From the NCBI RefSeq assembly GCF_900489465.1, contig NZ_UEFQ01000024.1, positions 124,001 through 188,000 on the forward strand: a stretch of DNA of 64,000 nucleotides. The letters are read 5' to 3'. Source of the stretch: Aequorivita sp. CIP111184. GTDB lineage: Bacteria > Bacteroidota > Bacteroidia > Flavobacteriales > Flavobacteriaceae. Of the stretch, positions 17,522 to 27,572 are shown piece after piece. The notes under the pieces are model-generated. The model had not been told where the DNA came from. It did not search any database and saw only the letters and a list, made by a program, of their open reading frames with translations. Numbering within the stretch: the stretch's first letter is position 1; each line of letters starts with the position of its first letter. The translations under genes were made by a program, and so were the position numbers.

Positions 17522-20500
17522 ATGACCGCATTTTCAACACATAGAGCCCAAAACGGAAAACCGAATGCATTTCAGCAATTTGGAGGTAATTCAGCATTTT
17601 TTGCCGCTCAAACAAAACTATCCGTTGGAAAAGCTGATGATGCCTATGAAAAAGAAGCAGATTCGGTTGCTGAAAAAGTAGTCTCCAAAAATAATAAACA
17701 GCAATCTTTTCTTCACTCAGAAACCTTCTTTCCTGGTTCAAAAACAAATAGAAAATTTGTAAATAACACACCTAAAATTCAAAAGAAAGAAACTGATAAA
17801 GATGCTGATAAACAGGTATTATCTAAAACCATTACTCCTGTTACAAAACTAAATTCTGAAATAGATTCGAATAAAATAATAGATAAAAAGGAAGAAAAGC
17901 TTCATAGAAAAGAAATGCCGGAGCTGGAAAATGAAAAGAAAAATATTCAAAAGAAAAGTAATGTTGAGGACAATGAAAAATTAAATATTCAAAAGAAAAA
18001 GACTGACGAAATATCAAAAGAAAAAGACGAGAAAATTCAAGCTAAAAGCTTTGGTTTTCTTGATACCTCAATTAATTTAATTCAAGGTTTACAAAGTACA
18101 AAAGGTCTTGGAATTCCGCTTCCATTAGCTACAAAAAACAAGATGGAACACGGTTTTCAAGCCAATTTTAATGGTGTAAGAATCCATACAAATTTAAAGG
18201 CAGTTTCATTAAATAATATGTTGGGAGCGAAAGCATTTACGGTTGGAAACGAAATTTATTTTAACAACAATCTTTTTCAGCCCAATACTTTAGAAGGTCA
18301 GCAATTATTGGCCCACGAACTTACACATACTATTCAGCAAGGAGCTTCGGCGCCAGCAACTATTGTTGAAAAACCATTAATTGAAAATGTAGACGCTGGA
18401 AATATTAATTCTAGTGCTGAATCTTCTTCAACTGAAATTTTAAAAATTCCAAATAAAAATACAGAAAATGTAACTGCTTTTCAAGAAACAGATTTAGCCG
18501 AAAATAGTGACAAAAATAAAGCTGAAAATAGTTCAAATTTAGTACAAACTAATCAACCAATTTCTTTGGAAAACAGAAAAAGTGGTGAAAATGAACCAAT
18601 TGTAGAAAATGATGAAGTAAAATTCGAAGAGACAGAAACTATAACCCCAAGATCGCCGGAGGAAGATCCAAATTTCCAAAATTTAACCGAAAGATTGGAC
18701 AATACAACGGAAAAACAGCAAGCCCACGAAAAAGCTGATGATGCTTCAAGTGCCGCCCAACTTTCAGCTAAACCACCAACAAACGAGCGTTTGGGTGTTG
18801 CACAAGCAACTCAAGTATCACAAATGGAAGATGCCAAAGTGGTAGAATTTAATGCTGATATTTTTATAGCCAATCTAAAGAAGAAGCTTGACAGCATGCA
18901 GCTTCCAAAAACCCAAGAGCAAGCACTCAATTTTGATAAAAACAATAATGTACAGGAAATAAATACTGCTTCTAAAGCAGATGTAGCCGCGCAAAAGACA
19001 AACTCCGCACAACCAATAACACAGACCACGAAAGGCGAGCCAAATACAGCGTCCGTTAGCGAACGTGAAGTGAAACCGCTTGTGGATCCTGTAATAGGAA
19101 AAAATCCAGCGAATCTCAAGTCTGCACAAGCAATGCCATTGGCAAGAGGAAATGCTGAAGTTACACAACCACTTCAAAACAATATAGGGGAAGTGGACCA
19201 GCAAATGGTGGAAAACGAAGTAACAGAATATCAATTATCAATCTCCAACGAGCCAACCTTTTTGGAAGGATTATCCACTGCTGGGCAAGCAAGAGCGCAT
19301 ACAGAAACGGCACCGCAGGCATTTAGGCAAGATGAGCAGGGTTTATTGGAAAACACAAAAAAGAATGCTGGACAAACTGGAGAAAAAGGACTTCGAGGTA
19401 TGTACAATGATAGAACCGCATCGCTCAATGAAGTTTTTGGCAAACAAGGTGATACGGCAACAAATGAAACTTCTAAAAGGGAAAGCGTATCAACAGACAT
19501 TAATGCTATATATGAAAATACCAAAAAGGGTGTAGAAGCAATTTTAGAAGCACTTGACACTAGCGTTGAAAAATTATTTACGGACGGTGCGAAGGAGGCA
19601 AAAGATTTATTTGAAGCCGAGGTAAAACGTAAAATGAGTGCCTATAAATCCAGACGATATAGTGGAATAATAGGAAAAGGAAAGTGGGTATATGATAAAT
19701 TGGCTGGTCTTCCCGATGAGGTGAACAAGTTCTTTGAAGAGGGCAGAAAAGTCTACATAGACCACATGGATAAAGTGATTATCAAAATTGCCAATTTGGT
19801 GGCAGGTATGCTTAAACTCGCAAAAGCTCAAATAGTATTGGGTAATATAAAAGTTAAGGATTATGTAGAAAACTTACCAAAAAATTTAAAACAATTAGGC
19901 GTAGATGCAGCAGCAGATATTGCCGGCAAATTTGAAGATTTGGAAGGTACGATTGATAGTAAACAAGACGAAATCATAGACACATTGGCGCAACAATATA
20001 TGGACAGTCTTAATGAAGTGGACGCGCGTATAGAGGAAATGAAAGCCGAAAACAGAGGTTTGATTGATAAGGCTTTGGATGCAATAAATGGAATTATTGA
20101 AACTATTAAGAAATTAAAACAGCTTATTTCAGATTTGCTTTCAGAAATAAGTTCTGTTCTTTCCATAATCTTGAATGATCCTATCGGGTTTGTATCCAAT
20201 CTTTTTACGGGAATAAAACAAGGTTTCGACAATTTTAAAACCAACATTTTAACCCATTTGATGGCTGGTTTTGTACAATGGCTAACAGGCTCTTTAGGAC
20301 CAATAGGCATAACCATTCCGGAAGATATATTTAGTTTAAAGGGCATATTTAGTTTAGTTATGCAAGTATTAGGACTAACTTGGGATTATGTTCGTGAAAA
20401 AGCGGTTAGTCTTTTGGGAGAACCCGTAGTAAATGCAATGGAAACTGGTTTAGAAATGTTTAAACTATTACGTGATAAAGGAATTGACGGCGTTTGGGAA

Positions 20501-21919
20501 TTAATACAAGATGAATTTACAGATTTAAAGGAAACAATTATAGATTCCATTCAAAACCTACTCGTAACACAGGTTATTGAAGCGGGAATAAAATGGTTGC
20601 TCAATCTCCTAATTCCGGGCGCAGGCTTTATTAAAGCAATAATGGCAATTAAAGATTTCATAGTTTTCTTTGTAGAATCTGCTTTAATGCTAATTCCTTC
20701 GTTAATTCAAGCAATACGTGCAATGGCAGCGGGAAGTATAAGTTTGGTTGCAGATGCTATTGAAAAAGGTTTGGCTTCTTTAATTCCATTGGTTATTAAG
20801 CTTTTTGCAAAAATTATAGGACTTAATGGTTTGGTAGCAAAAGTTCAAAAAATTATCATGAAAATTCGTAAACGAATTGACAGAGCGATAACCAAATTAT
20901 TATTGAAAGCCAAAAAAGCGTTTTTAAAATTAGTGAGTAAAGGAAAAGCCTCTGTAAAAGGTGCCATACTAGCTATTGTACAGTGGTGGAAAGCCCGAAA
21001 GAAATTTAAGGGAGATGACGATAAAAACCACGAATTATTCTTGGAAGGCACAGAAGATAATGCCCATTTAATGTTGGCGAGCACGCCAACTACTTATGCA
21101 GCATTTATCGCAAGTCTTGAAATTGATATTGAAAATCAAGAATTGGTGACTGCAAAAATACAAGCAGTTCAATTTGCAAAAAATATTGATAAAAAAATTA
21201 AGGAACGTATAGGTACAGTTTCTGACGAGGAAAGAAAGATAAAGGAGGAAGCTAAAAAGAAAGACCTTCAAGATTTATTGAATAATTTAGCCCCAAAAAC
21301 TGCATTACTTTTAGGATTGAAAGGGCCTTTGCCTAAAAGTGAAATAAAATTTGGTACAACATTACAAGGAAATTGTACCGTAGGGTCTACTATGGAAGCA
21401 AATGTCCTTTCCTCTATCGGCGATCCAGGTTCGGCTCCTAAAGAAAATAATGAACTTTATGATATTCTAAGATTGCGAAAAGAGGGGGGTCGCACATATT
21501 ATGTGCGTGGCCACATGCTAAATGAAAAATTACACGGCCCAGGCGAATGGAGGAATATGACTCCACTATCTCAAAAAGGAAACAAAAATCATTTGAAATT
21601 TGCGGAGAAACTAGCCAAAATAGCAGTTAACTCAGGTTCTGTAGTTCGTTATAATGTTACCGCCAATTATGGTAGAAATGTTGAACCTATAAAATCGAAC
21701 AAGCAACTCGACGATGCTGCAATCCCGCTAATTGAAAGAGAAAATGTGAAATCGTTAAGAAATGCTGAAAAAAATGTCCCTGTCTCATTAACATTGAATG
21801 CAGATTTAATAAAACAACAAGGCAAGAAATGGGTTAAGAATAAAACACTAATAAATAAAATTGTAGTAGATAATCCGGTTGATGTAAACCTAAAATCATA
21901 TTCAACAATTACAAAATGA
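17522..21919 (+). CDS. eCIS-core (DUF4157) protein with C-terminal RGH nuclease-like domain, probable cargo/effector
   Basis: A 1465 aa protein. I use ATG 17522; an in-frame TTG at 17504 is less likely because it overlaps the tape-measure gene. Order: a short N-terminal segment (NAFQQFGG, KADDAYEKEADSVAEKV), a linker with repeated IQKK words (about 80-165), the DUF4157 core (about 190-280) containing H265-E-L-T-H269 as a putative zinc-metallopeptidase HExxH, a low-complexity acidic linker, a long helical and partly hydrophobic section (about 600-1150), and a C-terminal domain (about 1280-1465). That domain carries R1329-G-H1331, LHGPG, N1345-MTPL and N1356-H. This resembles the (D)RGH-N arrangement of DNA/RNA non-specific nucleases. 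DUF4157 proteins are known eCIS-associated toxins. No obvious immunity gene follows. Nuclease activity is inferred. Confidence 0.82.
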   Translation: MTAFSTHRAQNGKPNAFQQFGGNSAFFAAQTKLSVGKADDAYEKEADSVAEKVVSKNNKQQSFLHSETFFPGSKTNRKFVNNTPKIQKKETDKDADKQVLSKTITPVTKLNSEIDSNKIIDKKEEKLHRKEMPELENEKKNIQKKSNVEDNEKLNIQKKKTDEISKEKDEKIQAKSFGFLDTSINLIQGLQSTKGLGIPLPLATKNKMEHGFQANFNGVRIHTNLKAVSLNNMLGAKAFTVGNEIYFNNNLFQPNTLEGQQLLAHELTHTIQQGASAPATIVEKPLIENVDAGNINSSAESSSTEILKIPNKNTENVTAFQETDLAENSDKNKAENSSNLVQTNQPISLENRKSGENEPIVENDEVKFEETETITPRSPEEDPNFQNLTERLDNTTEKQQAHEKADDASSAAQLSAKPPTNERLGVAQATQVSQMEDAKVVEFNADIFIANLKKKLDSMQLPKTQEQALNFDKNNNVQEINTASKADVAAQKTNSAQPITQTTKGEPNTASVSEREVKPLVDPVIGKNPANLKSAQAMPLARGNAEVTQPLQNNIGEVDQQMVENEVTEYQLSISNEPTFLEGLSTAGQARAHTETAPQAFRQDEQGLLENTKKNAGQTGEKGLRGMYNDRTASLNEVFGKQGDTATNETSKRESVSTDINAIYENTKKGVEAILEALDTSVEKLFTDGAKEAKDLFEAEVKRKMSAYKSRRYSGIIGKGKWVYDKLAGLPDEVNKFFEEGRKVYIDHMDKVIIKIANLVAGMLKLAKAQIVLGNIKVKDYVENLPKNLKQLGVDAAADIAGKFEDLEGTIDSKQDEIIDTLAQQYMDSLNEVDARIEEMKAENRGLIDKALDAINGIIETIKKLKQLISDLLSEISSVLSIILNDPIGFVSNLFTGIKQGFDNFKTNILTHLMAGFVQWLTGSLGPIGITIPEDIFSLKGIFSLVMQVLGLTWDYVREKAVSLLGEPVVNAMETGLEMFKLLRDKGIDGVWELIQDEFTDLKETIIDSIQNLLVTQVIEAGIKWLLNLLIPGAGFIKAIMAIKDFIVFFVESALMLIPSLIQAIRAMAAGSISLVADAIEKGLASLIPLVIKLFAKIIGLNGLVAKVQKIIMKIRKRIDRAITKLLLKAKKAFLKLVSKGKASVKGAILAIVQWWKARKKFKGDDDKNHELFLEGTEDNAHLMLASTPTTYAAFIASLEIDIENQELVTAKIQAVQFAKNIDKKIKERIGTVSDEERKIKEEAKKKDLQDLLNNLAPKTALLLGLKGPLPKSEIKFGTTLQGNCTVGSTMEANVLSSIGDPGSAPKENNELYDILRLRKEGGRTYYVRGHMLNEKLHGPGEWRNMTPLSQKGNKNHLKFAEKLAKIAVNSGSVVRYNVTANYGRNVEPIKSNKQLDDAAIPLIERENVKSLRNAEKNVPVSLTLNADLIKQQGKKWVKNKTLINKIVVDNPVDVNLKSYSTITK

Positions 21920-22043
21920 TAGAAAGTAAAAGCATATTGAATTATGACTTCATATTAATAAATCTGTTTTAAAGTAAATATGAGGTAACTTATGATAATT
22001 TTGAGTGCACTTGTTTTTTAGAAATCTATCAAATTAATGAATA
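21920..22043 (+). promoter_or_regulatory. Gap before the ATPase gene with a possible promoter
   Basis: The 124-bp gap contains TAATTTTG at 21996-22003, a match to the TAnnTTTG -7 element. There is no clear TTG at the -33 distance. A minor promoter for the ATPase is therefore possible but weakly supported. No ORF for an immunity protein to the upstream nuclease-like domain is present here. Confidence 0.3.
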
Positions 22044-23372
22044 ATGAAAAACCAACAAGAAGTAGAATTCAATAAAATATTTGATTATTTAGAAAATTTA
22101 ATTGCCTGGCGAATTGAAAATCCAACTACCGATTTTGATACCGATGCGCCAAAGTTAGATTTAAAGAAATTGGGGAAATCTAAATTGGGGATTTTTTTGA
22201 AAGAAGAAAACTTTTCACAAGCAGAAATAGTAATACTTCTTTTGGCGTTAGCGCCATCGTTTTCTCCTGCTATGCTGGTTGATGCCGTTACGAAGGAATT
22301 TCCGTCAGGAGCAGATTTTGTTCAGTTTGGTGGTGTGAAAGGGCAAACTCATCGTGGAATTCTTCCTACTGGTGAAACTGCACAATTTATAATTGGCGGG
22401 GCAAATTTTACAAAAAGAATTGAATGTGTAGCTTACTTTTCTGGAACGCATTTCTTCAATAAAAAAGATATTCTTTATTTAGAAAAGGTTTCTTTAGCAG
22501 AACCCTTGATGAGCGGAAAACTTATTCTTTTCCCTGATATTATTTACAAGATTACTACGGGCAAAGTGCCGCCACCAAAATTAAGTACCCAATTTCCCGC
22601 TGAAAAGTTAGAAACCCAATTAGATTGGAACGATTTAATTTTGAGTGAAAAAACAATGCAGCAAATTAAAGAGCTCGAAATGTGGCTGCAGCACAATGAA
22701 CATTTGTTCAAAAATTGGAGAATGGAAAAAAGATTAAAGGCTGGTTATAGAGTACTTTTTCACGGACCAGCCGGAACGGGGAAAACACTTACTGCAAGTC
22801 TTTTGGGTAAATATACCCAGAAACCAGTTTATAGAATTGACCTTTCAACCGTAGTTTCCAAATATATTGGCGAGACTGAAAAAAACCTTTCAAACCTTTT
22901 CAATAAAGCAGCCCATAAAGATTGGATACTGTTTTTTGATGAGGCTGATGCAATCTTTGGAAAACGCACTAATGTGCGCGACGCCCACGATAAATATGCA
23001 AACCAAGAGGTTTCCTATTTGTTGCAGCGTGTTGAATCGTATTCAGGACTTATTATATTGGCTTCTAATTTTAGAGATAATATTGATGAGGCTTTCACAC
23101 GGAGGTTTCAATCCATTATCGCTTTTGAAATGCCTGGATCAAAGGAACGTAGCATAATATGGAAAACCAATCTTCCACAAAAACTTAAAATAGATCCTCA
23201 AATTGATTGGGAAGAAGTGGCTAAAAAATATGAACTTACAGGTTCAAATATTTTGAATATTATTCACTTCTGTTGCTTAAAAGTGCTAAGTGAAAAGAGC
23301 GAAATACTAACATCCGAAATTTTATTACACGGAATAAAACGTGAGTTTTTAAAAGAAAATCGTACGCACTAA
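22044..23372 (+). CDS. AAA+ ATPase of the eCIS (Afp15/Pvc15-like)
   Basis: A 442 aa ATPase. The N-terminal domain (about 1-190) is family-specific. The AAA+ module has Walker A GPAGTGKT at 241-248, Walker B ILFFDEAD with D299-E300, and an arginine-rich sensor region AFTRRFQSIIAFEMP. All eCIS clusters carry such an ATPase at their end. It is thought to aid cargo loading or particle assembly. It is the last eCIS gene and converges with the DUF2891 gene with a 1-bp gap. Confidence 0.93.
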   Translation: MKNQQEVEFNKIFDYLENLIAWRIENPTTDFDTDAPKLDLKKLGKSKLGIFLKEENFSQAEIVILLLALAPSFSPAMLVDAVTKEFPSGADFVQFGGVKGQTHRGILPTGETAQFIIGGANFTKRIECVAYFSGTHFFNKKDILYLEKVSLAEPLMSGKLILFPDIIYKITTGKVPPPKLSTQFPAEKLETQLDWNDLILSEKTMQQIKELEMWLQHNEHLFKNWRMEKRLKAGYRVLFHGPAGTGKTLTASLLGKYTQKPVYRIDLSTVVSKYIGETEKNLSNLFNKAAHKDWILFFDEADAIFGKRTNVRDAHDKYANQEVSYLLQRVESYSGLIILASNFRDNIDEAFTRRFQSIIAFEMPGSKERSIIWKTNLPQKLKIDPQIDWEEVAKKYELTGSNILNIIHFCCLKVLSEKSEILTSEILLHGIKREFLKENRTH

Positions 23373-23373
23373 A

Positions 23374-24498
23374 TCATTTTTCGTGCAACATATTTAATGC
23401 ATATATCGCGAAACTTCCCAGCCAGTGGCCGCCTTCATAACTATCTCCCACCAAATTTGGATATGAATATGCTATATGTTCATTAGCAAGATTTTGAAGG
23501 TGTTTGTATTTTGTAAACTCTTTCGCTAAACCGTAAAAAACCCAAGCTCTACTAAAATTCAACCCATCTAAATGTACTAGTTTTCCATCAGTTCGGTCAC
23601 TTACCTCACCTACTTTTAAATGATAGTTTTGATTAGCTAGTTGTGGCAAAAAAGTATCCATCCAACCCATAAAATCTTCTGAAGAAAGCACGCGCTGCAT
23701 AATATCTACTTCTTCCAAACAAGGTGAAAAAAAATCATAGCCGCTAGGTTCCCAAGTAATTGGGCAGTTTTCATCATTAAAATAAAAATCTTTTGCTCTT
23801 TTTTCAATAAGTTGTTTTAATTCCAAATCGTTCATCGTTTCTGCATAATCATAAGCCAAAGTAAGCCCGAACGCAGTATTTGTATGCTCCCCTACTCGAA
23901 TCGGGTAATTTAACTTTGGAAGAAATTCTTTATAGCGAAGCACAATAATATCAGCCAATGGTTTTAGATTTTGTTCCAGCTCCTCCGCCATCGGGTCGTT
24001 CCAGTTGTGCAACTCTTCAGAAAGCTTTAAAAGCCAAGCCCAGCCATAAGTCCTTTCAAAAGATTTATTTATGGATTTTTCAAAAAATGCTACTTCAGTT
24101 TTTACGTTTTCAACTGTAATTTTATCTTTCAGTAGTTTTCGAACATCTGCAGCTCTGTCTATTTCGGGAAATTGCTTTATTAGGGTAACCATTGACCAAT
24201 AGCCGTGTACGGCGCTATGCCAATCAAAACAACCGTAAAAAATAGGGTGCACTGAAATGGGTGCTACCAAATCTTTTTCACTTTCCAATGTTTCACCTGG
24301 TTTATAAGGATATTCGGCACCAACACAATGTAAAGGAAGCTCAATCAATTTATTGGCTTGAGCTAAAGTGAAAGTTGGTTGGGGAAATTTTTGAACTGAA
24401 ATTTCTTCTTTTTTTGAAATTTTCACACTTTCATTTTGATTCTTTTTACAACCAAAAAGAAGGACTAAGGAGAAACAAAGAATGTAGGATTTATTCAT
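23374..24498 (-). CDS. DUF2891 family lipoprotein
   Basis: A DUF2891 protein of 374 aa, using ATG 24498. Starting there puts a lipoprotein signal at the N-terminus (MNKSYILCFSLVLLFGCKK, lipobox LLFGC); a longer in-frame start at 24567 is unlikely. Family features are AEYPYKP, HPIFYGCFDWHSAVHGYWSM, a WEPSGYDFFSPCLEE motif and a C-terminal YEGGHWLGSFAIYAL. These suggest an (alpha/alpha) barrel like those of glycan-active enzymes, but no reaction is established. The protein would be anchored in the periplasm or outer membrane. It converges on the eCIS ATPase and is not part of that system. Confidence 0.88.
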   Translation of the reverse strand: MNKSYILCFSLVLLFGCKKNQNESVKISKKEEISVQKFPQPTFTLAQANKLIELPLHCVGAEYPYKPGETLESEKDLVAPISVHPIFYGCFDWHSAVHGYWSMVTLIKQFPEIDRAADVRKLLKDKITVENVKTEVAFFEKSINKSFERTYGWAWLLKLSEELHNWNDPMAEELEQNLKPLADIIVLRYKEFLPKLNYPIRVGEHTNTAFGLTLAYDYAETMNDLELKQLIEKRAKDFYFNDENCPITWEPSGYDFFSPCLEEVDIMQRVLSSEDFMGWMDTFLPQLANQNYHLKVGEVSDRTDGKLVHLDGLNFSRAWVFYGLAKEFTKYKHLQNLANEHIAYSYPNLVGDSYEGGHWLGSFAIYALNMLHEK

Positions 24499-24536
24499 AA
24501 ATAAAGAATTTACATAAAGATAATTAAATATAAAAA

Positions 24537-24577
24537 CCACGAATGCACGAATAAAAAAAGAATTCATGCATTCGTGG
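24537..24577 (-). terminator. Rho-independent terminator after the M16 protease gene
   Basis: Arms CCACGAATGCA (24537-24547) and TGCATTCGTGG (24567-24577) form an 11-bp stem with a 19-nt loop. On the minus strand the stem is followed by a T-rich tract. It lies 24 bp beyond the M16 stop codon. Confidence 0.65.
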
Positions 24578-24601
24578 CAATTATAATTTCGATAGAAGTT
24601 T

Positions 24602-27469
24602 TTACAGTTTTACATCTTCTAGTTTTACTTCTTTCCCATTTTTATCAAGAAGCTTCACTTCATCAAAGCCCATTTTTTTGAACTGAGCAAACTGAGTAGC
24701 AGCATCTCCAACTACTAAATAGGCCATTTTGGAAGCATCCAAATACTTATTAGCCAACGCTTTGTGCTGCTCTAATGTCATATTTTTGATTGTTGCTTCT
24801 TCTTTTTCAATATAATTGACTGGTAAATTATACTCATTTATTTCCTGCAACATTCCCAATAATGAACCTTGTGTCTCAAAACGGCGAGCGTTTGACTTTA
24901 CAAGTGCATTTTTAGTAAATTCGAGATCTTCGGGGGAAATTCCTTCTTTGTATTTTGAAATTTCATCTCTGAAAATCTGAACAGATTCGCCTGTAGTGTT
25001 GGTTCTAACGCTTGACGAAGCGGTAAATGTTCCAGGAATTTTACTGCCGCTGAAATTAGTTCGCGCTCCATAAGTATACCCTTTTTCTTCGCGAAGTATT
25101 AAGTTCACATTTCCTGAGAAAGAACCACCCAATTTATAATTCATTACTTCCGCAGAATAAAAATCCTTGTCGGTTCTTGGCAAAGCGATATACCCTATAT
25201 TAATAACCGATTGTTTGGCATTTGGCATATCAACAAAGTAAAGTGAAGCCTTATCTCTATTGTTCGCAATTGGATATTCAGGAATAGTTACTTCTTTAGA
25301 AGGCCAACGCTCTTCCAAACCTTTCAAATCTTTCAACACAGCATCTTTGTCAATTTTCCCAACTACTTGGAATGTGCTTATTGAAGGTGAAAAATTCTTG
25401 GTATAATACGCTTTCAAATCATTCATTGTAATTGCTTTCACAGATTCTACATTTCCAACTGTTGGATAACTAAAAATGTGGTCATCACCATAAAGCACTT
25501 TGTTGTAAACTCGGCTCGCAACCACATTTGGATTTGCGTCAGAGCGTTCAATTTCGTTGATAGTTTTGGTTTTGATACGTGTTAATTCCTCTTCATCCCA
25601 GCGTGGTTCCAAAAGTATTTCGGTAACCAAATCCATTGTTTTATCAAAATTACGGGTCAATGTGTTTCCACGAATTACGATAGATTCATCAGTAGTGTAT
25701 ATTCTGATGCTTGCGCCCAAAAGGTCTATCTCCTCTTCCAATTGTTCAGGGGTTTTATTGGCCGTGCCTTCCATCATTATATCGCTCATCAAATTTGCTA
25801 CGCCGTTCTTTTTCATATCATCCAGCAAATGTCCACCTTCAATTACCAAACTGAAGTTTACTGTTGGGATTTCGTTTTGCTCAATTCCTGAAACTTTCAT
25901 ACCGTTTTCCAAATTTGTTGTCCACATTTCAGGAACATTGAGTTCAGGTACAGCTCCTTGAACTGGTGGTTTTGACCGGTCAAAATTGGAAGGTGTTTTT
26001 ACAATTTCAGTATTTAATTCTTCCACTTTTTTGGTAACATTTTCTTTAATTTCTTCTTCAACAATTTTTGCTTTTTCCGAATTTTCTGCAATCAGGTTGA
26101 GTTGCCCTTTTGGGACAAAGCTGGTCATTACATAAGGTTTATCTTTAATGTATTTGTTGTAAACACGCATTACATCTTCTTTAGTAACTTTTTTGATGTT
26201 TTCAATATCTTGAGTTATAAAACCAGGATCACCAGTAAAAACATTGTATCTGGCAAGTTGAAAAGATTTTCCTAAAACGCTGCTGATTCCATTGTAAAAC
26301 TGAGTTTCTAAGCCTGCTTTAATTCTTTCAATATCACGATCTGTAACTCCTTCTTTTTCAAAAAGTACAAAGGCTTCATTAATTCCACTTTCAACAGAAT
26401 CTAAATCCACACCATTATTCGCAGTTATTGAAATTTGAAAATCTCCTGCCAACTCATTCGAGCTATTATAAGCTGTTGTTCTTGACGTTAAATCTTTTTC
26501 TTTCACTAATACTTTATAGAGCGGTGCCTTTTTTCCTTGAGAAAGAATTTCACCCAAAAAGTCCAATGCGTAGGCATCTTCAGTATATTGTTCTAAAGTT
26601 GGCCAAACCATATTCAGCTGTGGTGCAGTAGCAAAATTATCTTCGTGATAAAGTCTTTTGGTTTCCGAAATGGTTACTGGTTGTGGCTTTAAAGGTTCAA
26701 CCTCTTGACGACGCTTTATTTCACCAAAATATTTTTCTATCATTTTTTTTGCTTCGGCAGTATCAAAATCACCAGCCAAAACTAAAGTTGCGTTGTTCGG
26801 GCCATAAAAACGATCGTAAAATTCCTTTACATCGTCAACTGTTGCATTTTGAAGATCTTCCAATTCACCAATTACTTGCCAATTATATGGATGTCCTTCT
26901 GGGTATAAATTTTTATCAATTACCCAACTAGTGTGTCCGTAAGGATTGTTGTCTACACGTTGGCGTTTTTCGTTTTGGACCACTTCCTGCTGATTTTCAA
27001 AAGCAGACTCAGTGACCGTGTTTATTAAATAGCCCATTCGGTCGCTTTCCAACCACATCACGGTTTCCATGGCGTTTTTTGGGACTATTTCATAATAAAC
27101 TGTCCCATCCTTCCAAGTTCCACCGTTTAATGTTCCTCCGGCATCTTGGATAGTTTTAAAGAATTGATCCTGGGGTACATTTTCAGATTCCTGAAAAAGC
27201 ATATGCTCAAACAAGTGGGCAAAACCTGTGCGTCCTGTTTTTTCGCGATTGGAACCTACGCCATATTGAATTGCAAGTGAAACGATAGGATCACTTTTGT
27301 CTTGGTGAAGAATTACATCGAGACCGTTTTCCAATTCATATTTTTCAAATGGCACGGAGAGTTTTACACTCTCATCTGCAGTAGCAGCTTTTTCATTTTT
27401 ACAGGAAATAGTAAAAAGAGCGACTGAAGCCAAAGCTATAACACTCACTTTAAAGGAAGTTTTAAACAT
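24602..27469 (-). CDS. M16 family zinc metallopeptidase, two-repeat, lipoprotein
   Basis: A 955 aa pitrilysin-type protease. It starts with a lipoprotein signal (lipobox FTISC, Cys23). The inverted zinc motif H85-LFE-H89 lies in the first M16 repeat, with the downstream glutamate in the ENQQEVVQNEKRQ helix. A second, catalytically inactive repeat begins around residue 510 (MWTTNLENGMKV...). M16 proteases of this layout degrade peptides in the periplasm. The gene is monocistronic, with a hairpin terminator at its end. Confidence 0.92.
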   Translation of the reverse strand: MFKTSFKVSVIALASVALFTISCKNEKAATADESVKLSVPFEKYELENGLDVILHQDKSDPIVSLAIQYGVGSNREKTGRTGFAHLFEHMLFQESENVPQDQFFKTIQDAGGTLNGGTWKDGTVYYEIVPKNAMETVMWLESDRMGYLINTVTESAFENQQEVVQNEKRQRVDNNPYGHTSWVIDKNLYPEGHPYNWQVIGELEDLQNATVDDVKEFYDRFYGPNNATLVLAGDFDTAEAKKMIEKYFGEIKRRQEVEPLKPQPVTISETKRLYHEDNFATAPQLNMVWPTLEQYTEDAYALDFLGEILSQGKKAPLYKVLVKEKDLTSRTTAYNSSNELAGDFQISITANNGVDLDSVESGINEAFVLFEKEGVTDRDIERIKAGLETQFYNGISSVLGKSFQLARYNVFTGDPGFITQDIENIKKVTKEDVMRVYNKYIKDKPYVMTSFVPKGQLNLIAENSEKAKIVEEEIKENVTKKVEELNTEIVKTPSNFDRSKPPVQGAVPELNVPEMWTTNLENGMKVSGIEQNEIPTVNFSLVIEGGHLLDDMKKNGVANLMSDIMMEGTANKTPEQLEEEIDLLGASIRIYTTDESIVIRGNTLTRNFDKTMDLVTEILLEPRWDEEELTRIKTKTINEIERSDANPNVVASRVYNKVLYGDDHIFSYPTVGNVESVKAITMNDLKAYYTKNFSPSISTFQVVGKIDKDAVLKDLKGLEERWPSKEVTIPEYPIANNRDKASLYFVDMPNAKQSVINIGYIALPRTDKDFYSAEVMNYKLGGSFSGNVNLILREEKGYTYGARTNFSGSKIPGTFTASSSVRTNTTGESVQIFRDEISKYKEGISPEDLEFTKNALVKSNARRFETQGSLLGMLQEINEYNLPVNYIEKEEATIKNMTLEQHKALANKYLDASKMAYLVVGDAATQFAQFKKMGFDEVKLLDKNGKEVKLEDVKL

Positions 27470-27572
27470 AATAGATTATTTTTTTTAAGAAAGTTTTAAA
27501 GATACTACGTGATGAGTGTTTAAATCTTAAAAATAAGTTAAAACGAAACTAATATTTCTTGAAAATCAAGGG

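Noticed and set aside
19861-20346. Minus-strand open frame of 161 codons inside the DUF4157 gene
   Set aside because: Antisense to the confidently assigned helical region; serine/isoleucine-rich without family motifs.
309-23372. Type VI secretion system
   Set aside because: No TssB/TssC pair, TssJ, TssL, TssM or ClpV-type ATPase; the ATPase and DUF4157 protein are of the eCIS type.
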